Source of the DNA: Bradyrhizobium sp. 141 | GTDB taxonomy: Bacteria > Pseudomonadota > Alphaproteobacteria > Rhizobiales > Xanthobacteraceae | Reading direction: 5' to 3' | Assembly: GCF_023074055.1 (NCBI RefSeq) | Contig: NZ_JADPKR010000026.1 | Span: forward strand, 248,001-312,000 | Length of the DNA: 64,000 nucleotides | Shown: positions 8,366 through 15,967 of the stretch, piece by piece | How the letters are laid out: every line of letters starts with the position of its first letter | How positions within the stretch are numbered: the stretch's first letter is position 1 | Made by a program: the position numbers and the translations under genes | The notes under the pieces: model-generated | Seen by the model: the letters and a program-made list of their open reading frames with translations, nothing else | Told to the model about the DNA's origin: nothing | The model's database searches: none

Positions 8366-8608
8366 GTGCCCACCCTCGATAAAGTTACCGTGGATCTCAT
8401 GGTCGTCCTCGGAACGACCACCATGCCGATCCATCAAGTGTTACGTCTTTCCCGCGGCGCCATCATCGAGCTGGACGCAACCGAGGCCGACGAGGTCAAG
8501 GTTTTGGCCAATAATCTGCCGGTCGCTTCCGGCGTCGTCCTGGTCGACCGCAACCGGATCGCGGTCGAGGTCAAGCAGATGCTGCCGCGTTCACCGGGCA
8601 CGAGGTAG
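8366..8608 (+). CDS. FliN-like SpoA-domain protein
   Basis: An 80-residue protein consisting almost entirely of one SpoA (FliN/FliM C-terminal) domain. The recognisable pattern is VDLMVVLGTTTMPI...LRLSRGAIIELD...VLANNLPVASGVVLVDRNRIAVEV. FliN forms the flagellar C-ring with FliM and FliG. The start is GTG 8366; there is no ATG at that position. It stands alone with no flagellar neighbour, so it may be an extra FliN paralogue. Confidence 0.78.
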   Translation: MPTLDKVTVDLMVVLGTTTMPIHQVLRLSRGAIIELDATEADEVKVLANNLPVASGVVLVDRNRIAVEVKQMLPRSPGTR

Positions 8609-8676
8609 CGGCCTGGGCAAGCGGTAGCGGCCCGGGCACCGGGCCAAGGCCGATTCGGGTGAGGGGCCCGAACTTT

Positions 8677-8711
8677 CCTGCAAAGCTTGTGGAATTCAGG
8701 GCCTTTGCAGG
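8677..8711. other. Stem-loop between the FliN-like gene and tRNA-Leu
   Basis: Nine-base arms CCTGCAAAG (8677-8685) and CTTTGCAGG (8703-8711) enclose a 17-base loop. It lies about 70 bases past the FliN-like stop and just upstream of the tRNA promoter. No T-run follows, so it is either an attenuating 3' structure or incidental. Confidence 0.4.
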
Positions 8712-8712
8712 C

Positions 8713-8741
8713 TTGTACCCCTCTGATGGATTTGTTAGATC
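8713..8741 (+). promoter_or_regulatory. Possible sigma-70-type promoter for tRNA-Leu
   Basis: TTGTAC (8713-8718) and TAGATC (8736-8741, overlapping TTAGAT) are separated by 17 bases. The tRNA starts about 50 bases downstream. This is a plain consensus match by eye, not tested. Confidence 0.4.
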
Positions 8742-8790
8742 GGCGCCGTTGATCCGGCCGGCCCTCAAGCCTCAAGCCGGCATCCCCAAA

Positions 8791-8875
8791 GCGCTCGTGG
8801 CGGAACTGGTAGACGCGCTGCCTTGAGGTGGCAGTGAGTAAAATCGTGGGGGTTCGAGTCCCTCCGAGCGCACCA
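8791..8875 (+). tRNA. tRNA-Leu (anticodon GAG)
   Basis: The acceptor arms GCGCTCG and CGAGCGC pair perfectly and the encoded ACCA end is present. The anticodon arm CTGCC-TTGAGGT-GGCAG gives anticodon GAG. The T arm contains GGTTCGAGTCC, and the variable arm is long, as expected of class II leucine tRNAs. Total 85 bases with CCA. Confidence 0.96.
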
Positions 8876-9004
8876 AGGCTCTTTCTTTCATTGAAATCAT
8901 TGAGTTTTCCAGACGAAATCCCCGGGATTGCGTCGTTGCGGTCGATTCCGCCGCACTGGATTTGTGCGACCTAGCGAAAGCTCGCCAGTCGCATCGGCGC
9001 AAGC

Positions 9005-9979
9005 CTATTGCGGCTCGATTCCGGCGGCTTTGATGATCCGTCCCCATTTGCCGATCTCGGCTTTCAGGAACGCCTCGAGCGCTTCCGGCGTCGCACGCTG
9101 GGGCTCGACCGGGGCCATGCTGAGCTCGGCAAACCGGCTGATCAGGGCGGGATCCTTCAGCGCCGTTTGCAGCGCGCCCACGAGATGGTCGATCACGGGT
9201 TTCGGTGTCCCCTTCGGCGCGTAGAGACCATACCACGTCGTCACGTCGAACGCGGGAACGCCGGCTTCCGTCGAGGTCGGCACGCCGGGCAACGTCGCCA
9301 CGCGCGTCTTGCTGGTGATCGCGTAGCCCTTGATCGTGTTCGCCTGGATATAGGGCGTGGGTCCGGTCGCGGGATCGCAATAGACGTCGATATGGCCGGC
9401 GATGACGTCGTTCAGCGCCGGTCCGCCGCCCTTGTAGTAGATCGGGGTGAGCTTGGTATCGGTGGCGCTCATGAACATCAGGCCGCAGAGCTGCGAGGCC
9501 GAGCCGAGACCGACATTGCCGAAGGTGATCTTGTCGCCGGCGTTGCGAATGGTCGCCACCAGATCGCGAAGATCCTTGGCCGGAAAGTTCGGTCGCGCCA
9601 CGAGGATCATCGGGACGTCGGTGACGAGCCCGATCGGGGCGAAATCGCCGACCGGGTCGAACGGCAGCTTGGCGTAAAGGGCGGGCGCGGTGGCTTGACC
9701 GACATGCATCAGGAGGACCGTGTAACCATCGGGGGCGGCCTTGGCGACGCGGTTGGTGCCGAGCGTGCCGCCGGCTCCGACGACATTCTCGATCACGATG
9801 GACTGTTTCAGCGTCGCGCTCATGGCGCTGCCGAGGATGCGGGCGATGACGTCGCCGGGGCCGCCGGCGGAGAACGGCACGATGACCGTGACCGGGCGGG
9901 CGGGGTAGTCGTCCGCGATCGCCGCGTCGCGAGGGCAGAGCAGGAGGAACAGGATCAGCGATCGTACGAGAAACTTCAT
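9005..9979 (-). CDS. Bug-family (TctC-type) extracytoplasmic solute-binding protein
   Basis: A 324-residue protein with a signal peptide (start MKFLVRSLILFLLL, cleavage near DAAIA-DD). The mature part begins DYPARPVTVIVPFSAGG, the hallmark of the Bug/TctC family that binds carboxylates for tripartite tricarboxylate transporters. The start is set at ATG 9979 because it begins the signal peptide and GGGAG precedes it. No TctA or TctB membrane partner is present in the window. It is the last gene of the leftward catabolic operon, 23 bases after the GntR gene. Ligand unknown. Confidence 0.88.
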   Translation of the reverse strand: MKFLVRSLILFLLLCPRDAAIADDYPARPVTVIVPFSAGGPGDVIARILGSAMSATLKQSIVIENVVGAGGTLGTNRVAKAAPDGYTVLLMHVGQATAPALYAKLPFDPVGDFAPIGLVTDVPMILVARPNFPAKDLRDLVATIRNAGDKITFGNVGLGSASQLCGLMFMSATDTKLTPIYYKGGGPALNDVIAGHIDVYCDPATGPTPYIQANTIKGYAITSKTRVATLPGVPTSTEAGVPAFDVTTWYGLYAPKGTPKPVIDHLVGALQTALKDPALISRFAELSMAPVEPQRATPEALEAFLKAEIGKWGRIIKAAGIEPQ

Positions 9980-10002
9980 CGAACACTCCCTGGCGGCATT
10001 TC

Positions 10003-10746
10003 TTAGTCGTCGGAAGGCGCCGCCTCCTTGGCCGCCGACGATTTTTCGATCATGTCGAGCGCGGCCACCGCAGCCGCATTGATGTGGTCGACGCAACAAC
10101 GCTCGGCGAGGTCTGCATCGCCGTTCTGGATCGCGCGCCAGATCGCCGTGACCTCGCGAAGGCTCTTGTTGATCCGCTTCGGCTGCGACATCGAGGTGAT
10201 CCGCAACAGCTGGATCCGGTCGTGGAGCGGCTTGAGCGCGCGCTCGATGAAGGCATTGCGGCAGCCACCGATCAGCGCGGCGTAAAAGTCGGTCTTGGCC
10301 TCAAGACACCCGATGAGATCCTGTTTGGCCGCCGCGGCCTTCAGGCGTGTCAGGGCGTCCCCGATTCGGCGTGCCACTTCCGGGTCATGCAGCCTGGCGC
10401 ATTCGCGGCCGGCGAAGCCTTCGAGCACCGCGCGTGCGGCGTAGAGCTGCCGGGCCTCTTCGAGGCTGATCGTGGAAACCACGGGGCCGCGGTGCGGGAC
10501 CATGTTGACCAGCCCGTCGGCTTCGAGCGCACGCAGCGCTTCGCGGATCGAGGGGCGGCTGACGCCCATCATCTCGCAGAGCTCGCGCTCGACCAGGCGC
10601 TGGCCCGGCTTCAGCGTTCCCGACATGATCGCCGCGCGCAGCTTTTGCGCCACCATCGCCCGGACGGTCGGGACGTCCTCGATGCGGAGTGTCGACTGCA
10701 ATTCGCGACGTCTTTCCATGTCCGGGCCTTGGTTGGAATGATTCAA
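10003..10746 (-). CDS. GntR-family (FCD domain) transcriptional regulator
   Basis: A 247-residue FadR-type GntR regulator: winged HTH at about 30-95 (ERELCEMMGVSRPSIREALR) and an all-helical FCD ligand domain at about 105-230. FCD proteins usually bind organic acids and often a metal ion. It overlaps the preceding SDR by four bases, so it belongs to the catabolic operon and is likely its specific regulator. A second in-frame ATG nine codons downstream (MERRREL) could be the true start. A candidate operator lies in the divergent promoter at 21189-21225. Confidence 0.9.
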   Translation of the reverse strand: MNHSNQGPDMERRRELQSTLRIEDVPTVRAMVAQKLRAAIMSGTLKPGQRLVERELCEMMGVSRPSIREALRALEADGLVNMVPHRGPVVSTISLEEARQLYAARAVLEGFAGRECARLHDPEVARRIGDALTRLKAAAAKQDLIGCLEAKTDFYAALIGGCRNAFIERALKPLHDRIQLLRITSMSQPKRINKSLREVTAIWRAIQNGDADLAERCCVDHINAAAVAALDMIEKSSAAKEAAPSDD

Positions 10747-11483
10747 TATCGATTTACAGGCAGAATCATCATTTCGGCAATTTGAACGTGGGCGGGCTGG
10801 TCGAGAGCGAAGACGATCGAGCGGGCGATATCGGCCGGATCCAGCGCCATCCTGAACTGGTCGAAATAGTCCTTTTCCTTCTGCTGATCGCCGCGGTAGC
10901 GGGTCAGGATGATGTTGGTCCGGGTCAGGCCGGGCTGCAGCTCGGTCACCCGGATTGCGGTTTCCGCGAGCTCGCCCCGGAGGGTCTCGGTGAACATGTG
11001 CACGCCCGCCTTGCTGGTGCTGTAGGCGGCCATGTCAGGCACGATCCGGACCGCGTTGATGGAGCTGATGTTGACGACATGACCGGCGTTGCGCTGGACC
11101 ATGCCCGGCAGGATCGCACGCGTGACACGCATCAGGCCGATCAGATTGGTCTGGATGATGTTGGACCAGTCGTCCGCGGAACCAATGTCGAAGCGCGTCC
11201 GGCCGCCGATGTCGTGGCCGGCATTGTTGATGAGAACGTCGACCGGCTTGAAATGAGCGGGAATGGCATCGGGCAGGCGATCGACGGCGTTTGCATCGCT
11301 GACGTCGAGCTGGATCGGAAACACCGCGTTGCCTGCCGCAGCTGCCAGCTCCTGAAGAGCCTTGGCGTCGCGGTCGACCAGCACGACGCGGCGGCCGCTG
11401 TCCAGCAGCGCCTTGGTGATGGCGCGTCCCATGCCGCCGGCGGCACCCGTCAGCACGACGGTCTGGCCCGATGGTTCAGTCAT
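10743..11483 (-). CDS. Short-chain dehydrogenase/reductase
   Basis: A 246-residue classical SDR. It has the cofactor motif TGAAGGMG (12-19), with an acidic residue after the second strand (VDRD) suggesting NAD preference, then NNAGH and the catalytic YSTSK. Its last bases overlap the GntR gene. It is the first of two adjacent SDRs that are only distantly alike, so they may catalyse different steps. Likely an alcohol/ketone oxidoreductase of the island pathway; substrate unknown. Confidence 0.88.
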   Translation of the reverse strand: MTEPSGQTVVLTGAAGGMGRAITKALLDSGRRVVLVDRDAKALQELAAAAGNAVFPIQLDVSDANAVDRLPDAIPAHFKPVDVLINNAGHDIGGRTRFDIGSADDWSNIIQTNLIGLMRVTRAILPGMVQRNAGHVVNISSINAVRIVPDMAAYSTSKAGVHMFTETLRGELAETAIRVTELQPGLTRTNIILTRYRGDQQKEKDYFDQFRMALDPADIARSIVFALDQPAHVQIAEMMILPVNRY

Positions 11484-11507
11484 CGCAGCACTCCCATTCC
11501 AATGCTC

Positions 11508-12287
11508 TCATGCGACCGACCAGCCGCCGTCGATCGGCAGGCTGGCGCCGGTGATGTCGTTTGCGGCGGGGCCACAGAGAAAGACGACCATGCCGGCGAC
11601 GGCATCCAATTCGATGAAACGCTGCGTCGGCTGGCGCTCACCGAGATATTCGCTCGTGACGTCCGCGACGGGACGGCCGCTGTTCGATGCCATCGTCGCG
11701 ATCTTGTTCAGGATAGCCGGCGTCGGCAGCGTGCCGGGGCAGAGCGTGTTGCAGGTGATGCCGCTGCGGGCGGTCTCGATGGCCACAGCGCGGGTCATGC
11801 CGAGAATTGCCGTCTTGGTGGTGACGTAGTCGATGCGGTCCTCGACCGCGCGGGTCGAATAGATCGACCCCATGTTGATGATCCGGCCCCAGCCGCGCTG
11901 CTTCATCGCCGGCAGCGCCAGGCGGATGAGGTGGAACGGCGCCGACAGGTTCACGGCGAGCGCCTCGTCCCAGCGATCCGGCGGAAACTGCTCGATTGCT
12001 GAAAAATGCCTGGTGACCGCGTTGTTGACGAGGATGTCGATGGCGCCGCAGCGGTCGAGCAGGTCCGCCATCATGGCCTCGATCGCCTCGCGTCGGGACA
12101 GATCGACGCCGGCTGCGACGACCTCGACGCTGAAGCGGGCGCGAAGCTCATCCGCAACCTGTTTCGGCTGAGCGAGGTCGTGCAGGACAATGTTGGCGCC
12201 CGCGCCGGCCAGGCCTTCCGCCACGGCGAGGCCAAGGCCTGCGGTCGCACCGGTCACGAGCGCCCATTTGCCCTTCATTGCAGCCAC
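11508..12287 (-). CDS. Short-chain dehydrogenase, 3-hydroxybutyrate dehydrogenase-like
   Basis: A 259-residue classical SDR with TGATAGLG (13-20), NNAV, and the active-site pattern GSIYS followed by YVTTK. The C-terminus ANDITGASLPIDGGW is typical of tetrameric SDRs such as 3-hydroxybutyrate dehydrogenase and FabG. The start could also be the fourth codon (MKGKWALVTG). It lies six bases from the CMD gene within the leftward operon. NAD use is likely; substrate unknown. Confidence 0.86.
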   Translation of the reverse strand: MAAMKGKWALVTGATAGLGLAVAEGLAGAGANIVLHDLAQPKQVADELRARFSVEVVAAGVDLSRREAIEAMMADLLDRCGAIDILVNNAVTRHFSAIEQFPPDRWDEALAVNLSAPFHLIRLALPAMKQRGWGRIINMGSIYSTRAVEDRIDYVTTKTAILGMTRAVAIETARSGITCNTLCPGTLPTPAILNKIATMASNSGRPVADVTSEYLGERQPTQRFIELDAVAGMVVFLCGPAANDITGASLPIDGGWSVA

Positions 12288-12293
12288 GCTCCG

Positions 12294-12674
12294 CTATGTC
12301 TTGTCGAGCTCGGCGAAGACTTCCTTCGCGTTCCGGAACGCGTCCACGCCGGCCGGCACGCCGCAATAGATCGCGACCTGCATGAAGACTTCGCGGATTT
12401 CCTCCCGGGTCGCGCCATTGGCGAGCGCGCCGCGGACGTGCGTCTTCAGCTCGTGCGGACGGTTGAGCGCGCAGAGCATCGCCAGATTGAGGAAGCTGCG
12501 GGTCTTTCGTGTCAGGCCCTCGCGGCCCCAGACGTAACCCCAGCAATACTCGGTGGTGAGGTCCTGCATCGGGCGGTTGAACTCGTCCGCGGAGGCGATC
12601 GCCTTGTCGACGAACTCGTTGCCGAGCACGCTTTTGCGAATTTCGAGGCCGCGGTCGTAGGTCGCCTTGTCCAT
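12294..12674 (-). CDS. Carboxymuconolactone decarboxylase family protein (stand-alone)
   Basis: A 126-residue protein of the CMD/PcaC size. The conserved core is LNLAMLCALNRPHEL followed by VRGALANGATREEI and QVAIYCGVPAGVDAFRNA. True PcaC decarboxylates 4-carboxymuconolactone, but many family members in catabolic clusters do other chemistry. The start ATG 12674 is preceded by GGAGAAC. A clear paralogue is fused to the MmgE/PrpD protein of the opposite operon (from 22692), which suggests both operons serve one pathway. Confidence 0.88.
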   Translation of the reverse strand: MDKATYDRGLEIRKSVLGNEFVDKAIASADEFNRPMQDLTTEYCWGYVWGREGLTRKTRSFLNLAMLCALNRPHELKTHVRGALANGATREEIREVFMQVAIYCGVPAGVDAFRNAKEVFAELDKT

Positions 12675-12703
12675 CTTGTTCTCCGTTTCTTGTTCGGGCG
12701 GTA

Positions 12704-13939
12704 TCAGCTCTTGGGCCAGAACGGTTTTGCCAGCGCCAGTTCGGGCGGGAACACCGTCACCGGCACACCGGATTGCCACTGCACGATGGTCATGCCGGCG
12801 CCGACGCGGCGGCCTTTCTCGTCGAACTTGATCTCGCCCAGCGGGTAATATTTCGAGGGGCCGCCATCCATGGTGCGCAGCGCTTCGCCGACGGCGACGC
12901 GATCGGCCTTGCCGGCCTTCTCCAGCGCGTCCTTGATCACCCACATGTCGCCATAGGTGGAGATCGCGTTCTGCGTCATCCACGGCTCCTTGTAGCGGGT
13001 CTTCAATTCGGCGATCAGGGCCTCATGGCCCTTGGCGCCCCAGCTTGCGACGCAGGTCAAGACGCCCTGGAGCAGCTCGGGGCTGACGGTCTGCAGCATG
13101 TCCGGCTCGGCGATCGCGATGCCGAACGAGATCGTCGGAATTTTGCCCTGGCCGAGGCCGAACTCGTTCATCTTCTCCAGCAGCAGCTTGGCATCCGAGA
13201 TCACGGTCGGCAGGAAGAACAGCAGGTCGGGCTTGGCCGAGCGGATCTTCTGCACCAGCGAGGTTGCGTCGGCCAGCGGCGGTGTGAACGTCTCGTCGAC
13301 GATCAGCTGCAGCTGGTTCTCCGCCAGCAGGCCCTCGCGCATCGCCTTGGCGGAGGCGATCGAGGCCCCCGTGTTGTCGGTCAGGATCGCGACCGTCTTC
13401 GGCCGCTTGCCTGAGGTCGTCTCCGCCAGCTTGACGATCTGGGGCAGCGCTTGCCGTGCCTGCGAACCGGCGGTGGCCGCGGTCTGGAACACGTACTTGA
13501 ATCCGCGCTCGGTGATCAGGTCGGAGTAGGAGAGGGTGAGCATGGGCAGGTTCGCGCGCTCGGTCACCTCCGTTACCGCGAGGGTGAACGAGGACAGATA
13601 GGCGCCGCTGGCCGCGACGAGATCGGTCTCCTGCGCCACCATGCGCTGCGCCGCGTTCTTGGCCTTCTCGGTGGTGTCGCCGGAATCGAGCACGACGAGC
13701 TTCATCTTGGCGCCGCCGAGCGCCTTGATGCCGCCTTGCGCGTTGATGTGATCGATCGCCATCTCGGCGCCTTCGCGCATCACTGTTCCCGGACGGGCAT
13801 AGAGGCCGGAGATCGGCACCAGCAGGCCGACTTTGACCTCGGCAGGCTGTTGGCCCCAGGCGCGGGATGCGATCAGCGTGCCGGAGGCGCCGGCAAGCAA
13901 TGTTCGCCGCGAGATCGTGAACTTGCTGTTTGCAGTCAT
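12704..13939 (-). CDS. Liv-type ABC transporter substrate-binding protein, copy 2
   Basis: A 411-residue periplasmic binding protein of the branched-chain amino acid/amide type (type I fold), mature start VKVGLLVPISGLYARPG. The N-terminus has a twin-arginine-like signal (SRRTLLAGASG). The start ATG 13939 is preceded by GGGAGGAG. It is highly similar along its length to the next gene (13975-15225), differing mainly in the signal peptide and scattered residues. Both end in a near-identical PPELA...PFWPK tail. The ligand is unknown. Confidence 0.9.
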   Translation of the reverse strand: MTANSKFTISRRTLLAGASGTLIASRAWGQQPAEVKVGLLVPISGLYARPGTVMREGAEMAIDHINAQGGIKALGGAKMKLVVLDSGDTTEKAKNAAQRMVAQETDLVAASGAYLSSFTLAVTEVTERANLPMLTLSYSDLITERGFKYVFQTAATAGSQARQALPQIVKLAETTSGKRPKTVAILTDNTGASIASAKAMREGLLAENQLQLIVDETFTPPLADATSLVQKIRSAKPDLLFFLPTVISDAKLLLEKMNEFGLGQGKIPTISFGIAIAEPDMLQTVSPELLQGVLTCVASWGAKGHEALIAELKTRYKEPWMTQNAISTYGDMWVIKDALEKAGKADRVAVGEALRTMDGGPSKYYPLGEIKFDEKGRRVGAGMTIVQWQSGVPVTVFPPELALAKPFWPKS

Positions 13940-13974
13940 GACAATTCTCCTCCCTGAAAAATTGCGCGACGCTG

Positions 13975-15225
13975 TCAGGATTTCTTCGGCCAGAACGGCT
14001 GCGCCTGCGCGAGCTCGGGCGGATAAACGGTGACAGGCACGCCCGATTGCCATTGCACGATGACGACGCCGGCGCCGACTCTGCGGCCTTTCTCGTCGAA
14101 TTTGAGCTGGCCGCCCGGATAATATTTGGAGGGGCCGGCATCCATGGTGCGGAAGGCCTGCGCGACCGCGTTGCGTTCGGCCTTGCCGGCCTTCTCCAGC
14201 GCTTCCTTCATCAGCCACATGTCGCCATAGGTCGAGATGACGTTTTGCGTCATCCAGGGCTCCTTGTATTTGGCCTTGAGCTCGGCGATCAGGGCCTCGT
14301 GGCCCTTCGAGCCCCAGTTGGCGACGATGGTCATGATGCCTTGCACCGTCTCCGGGCTCACGCTCTGCAGCATGTCGGGCTCGGCAATGGTGATGCTGAA
14401 GGACACCGTCGGAATCTTGCCCTGGCCGAGGCCGAACTCGCTGATCTTCTCGAGGCCGAGCTTGGCGTCCGACACCGCATTGGGCATGAACAGCAGCAGA
14501 TCGGGCTTGGCCGAGCGAACCTTCTGGATCAGCGGCGTCGCATCCGATAGCGGCGGGGTCCAGACCTCCTCGACCACGAGCTGGAGGCCTTCCTGCGCGA
14601 GCAGCTTTTCCTTGAGCGCCTTGGCCGTGGCCACGGACGTCGCGGTGTTGTCCATCAGCATCGCCACGGTCTTGGGCTTCTTGCCCGAGGCATTCTCGGC
14701 GAGCTTCATCAGCGTCGGCAGGCCGAGTTCGGACTGGCGGCTCGCGGTCGCCGCGGTCTGGAAGATGTATTTGAAGCCGCGGTCGGTCAAAAGGTCGGAA
14801 TAGGATAGCGTCAGCACCGGCAGTTCGGCGCGCTCGGTCACCTCGGTGACCGCGAGCGTGAAGGAGGAGAGGTAGGAGCCGGTGGCGGCGACGAGGTCGG
14901 GCTCCTGCGCCACCATGCGCTGTGCTGCGTTCTTGGCCTTCTCGGTGGTGTCGCCGCAGTCGATCACGACGAGTTTCAGCTTGGCGCCGCCGAGCGCCTT
15001 GATGCCGCCTTGCGAGTTGATGTGCTCGATGCCCATCTCGGCGCCCATCTTCATCACCTGGCCGGGGCGGGTGTAGATGCCCGACAGTGGCACGATCAGG
15101 CCGACCTTGATCTCGCCAGGGGCCTGCGCGCGCGCCACGCCGGCGAGGCCGACGGCGGCGGCGCCCGACAGCACGGTCCGGCGCGTCAGGCCCGTCGATA
15201 TCCCGCCCTTTGATGTCTTGTTCAT
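13975..15225 (-). CDS. Liv-type ABC transporter substrate-binding protein, copy 1
   Basis: A 416-residue periplasmic binding protein with a Tat-like signal (LTRRTVLSGAAAVGLAG) and mature start EIKVGLIVPLSGIY. It is a tandem paralogue of 12704-13939 and directly follows the LivF-type ATPase gene with a 34-base gap. Two binding proteins for one membrane complex would widen or tune substrate range. The conserved segments (GDTTEKAKNAAQRMVAQE, YLSSFTLAVTEVTERA) are nearly identical in both, indicating a local duplication. Confidence 0.9.
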   Translation of the reverse strand: MNKTSKGGISTGLTRRTVLSGAAAVGLAGVARAQAPGEIKVGLIVPLSGIYTRPGQVMKMGAEMGIEHINSQGGIKALGGAKLKLVVIDCGDTTEKAKNAAQRMVAQEPDLVAATGSYLSSFTLAVTEVTERAELPVLTLSYSDLLTDRGFKYIFQTAATASRQSELGLPTLMKLAENASGKKPKTVAMLMDNTATSVATAKALKEKLLAQEGLQLVVEEVWTPPLSDATPLIQKVRSAKPDLLLFMPNAVSDAKLGLEKISEFGLGQGKIPTVSFSITIAEPDMLQSVSPETVQGIMTIVANWGSKGHEALIAELKAKYKEPWMTQNVISTYGDMWLMKEALEKAGKAERNAVAQAFRTMDAGPSKYYPGGQLKFDEKGRRVGAGVVIVQWQSGVPVTVYPPELAQAQPFWPKKS

Positions 15226-15259
15226 TTTGTCTGCTCCCTGGTCTTTGTTTTTATGGTCG

Positions 15260-15967
15260 TCACATGCCGAGATAGGCCTTCCGCACGCGGTCGTCGGCGC
15301 GCAGCGTGGCGTTGTTGCCTTGGAGCACGACGTGTCCGGCTTCGAGGACGTAGCCGTGATCGGCGGATTCCAGCGCTTCCGCGACGCGCTGCTCGACCAG
15401 CAGCATGGTCAGCCCGGCCTGGCGCCGGATCTCGATCAGGCGCTCGAAGATGAAGTCCGCGGTCGAGGGCGCCAGCCCCATCGAGGGCTCGTCGAGCATC
15501 AGTAGCTTTGGCGAGGAGGCGAGGCCGCGGCCGATCGCGAGCATCTGCTGCTGGCCGCCGGACATCGTGCCCGCGAACTGATCGCGGCGCTCCTTCAGCA
15601 CCGGCAGCCATTCGAAGATGCGCTCGATATTGGCTTGCCAGTCACGGCGGCCGCTTTCGGTCATCGCACCCATTTCCAAATTCTCCATCACCGTCAGGGA
15701 CGGGAAGACCTGGCGCCCCTCCGGGACGTGGGCAATGCCAAGATGGGCGCGCTGCGGCGGCGGCACCGCGAGCAGGTCGACGCCGTCGAAGGTGATCGCG
15801 CCGCCGCTGGGCTTGACGATGCCGGAGATGGTCTTGAACAGCGTGGTCTTGCCGGCGCCGTTGGGCCCGACGATCGCGACGAACTCGCCCGCGCCGACAT
15901 TGATCGAGACGTCGTTCAGGACGGGCTTTGCCGAATAGCCCGCGCTCAATCCCTCAATTCGCAGCAT
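15260..15967 (-). CDS. livF: Liv-type ABC transporter ATP-binding protein (LivF)
   Basis: A 235-residue ABC ATPase of the LivF branch. Walker A is GPNGAGKT (34-41), the signature is MSGGQQQ, and Walker B is LLMLDEPSMGLAP, which is characteristic of LivF. It powers uptake together with the LivM-LivG fusion and LivH. It overlaps the end of the upstream fusion gene by 14 bases. Substrate class is set by the binding proteins and is probably an aromatic or branched organic acid rather than an amino acid (inference from the enzymes nearby). Confidence 0.92.
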   Translation of the reverse strand: MLRIEGLSAGYSAKPVLNDVSINVGAGEFVAIVGPNGAGKTTLFKTISGIVKPSGGAITFDGVDLLAVPPPQRAHLGIAHVPEGRQVFPSLTVMENLEMGAMTESGRRDWQANIERIFEWLPVLKERRDQFAGTMSGGQQQMLAIGRGLASSPKLLMLDEPSMGLAPSTADFIFERLIEIRRQAGLTMLLVEQRVAEALESADHGYVLEAGHVVLQGNNATLRADDRVRKAYLGM

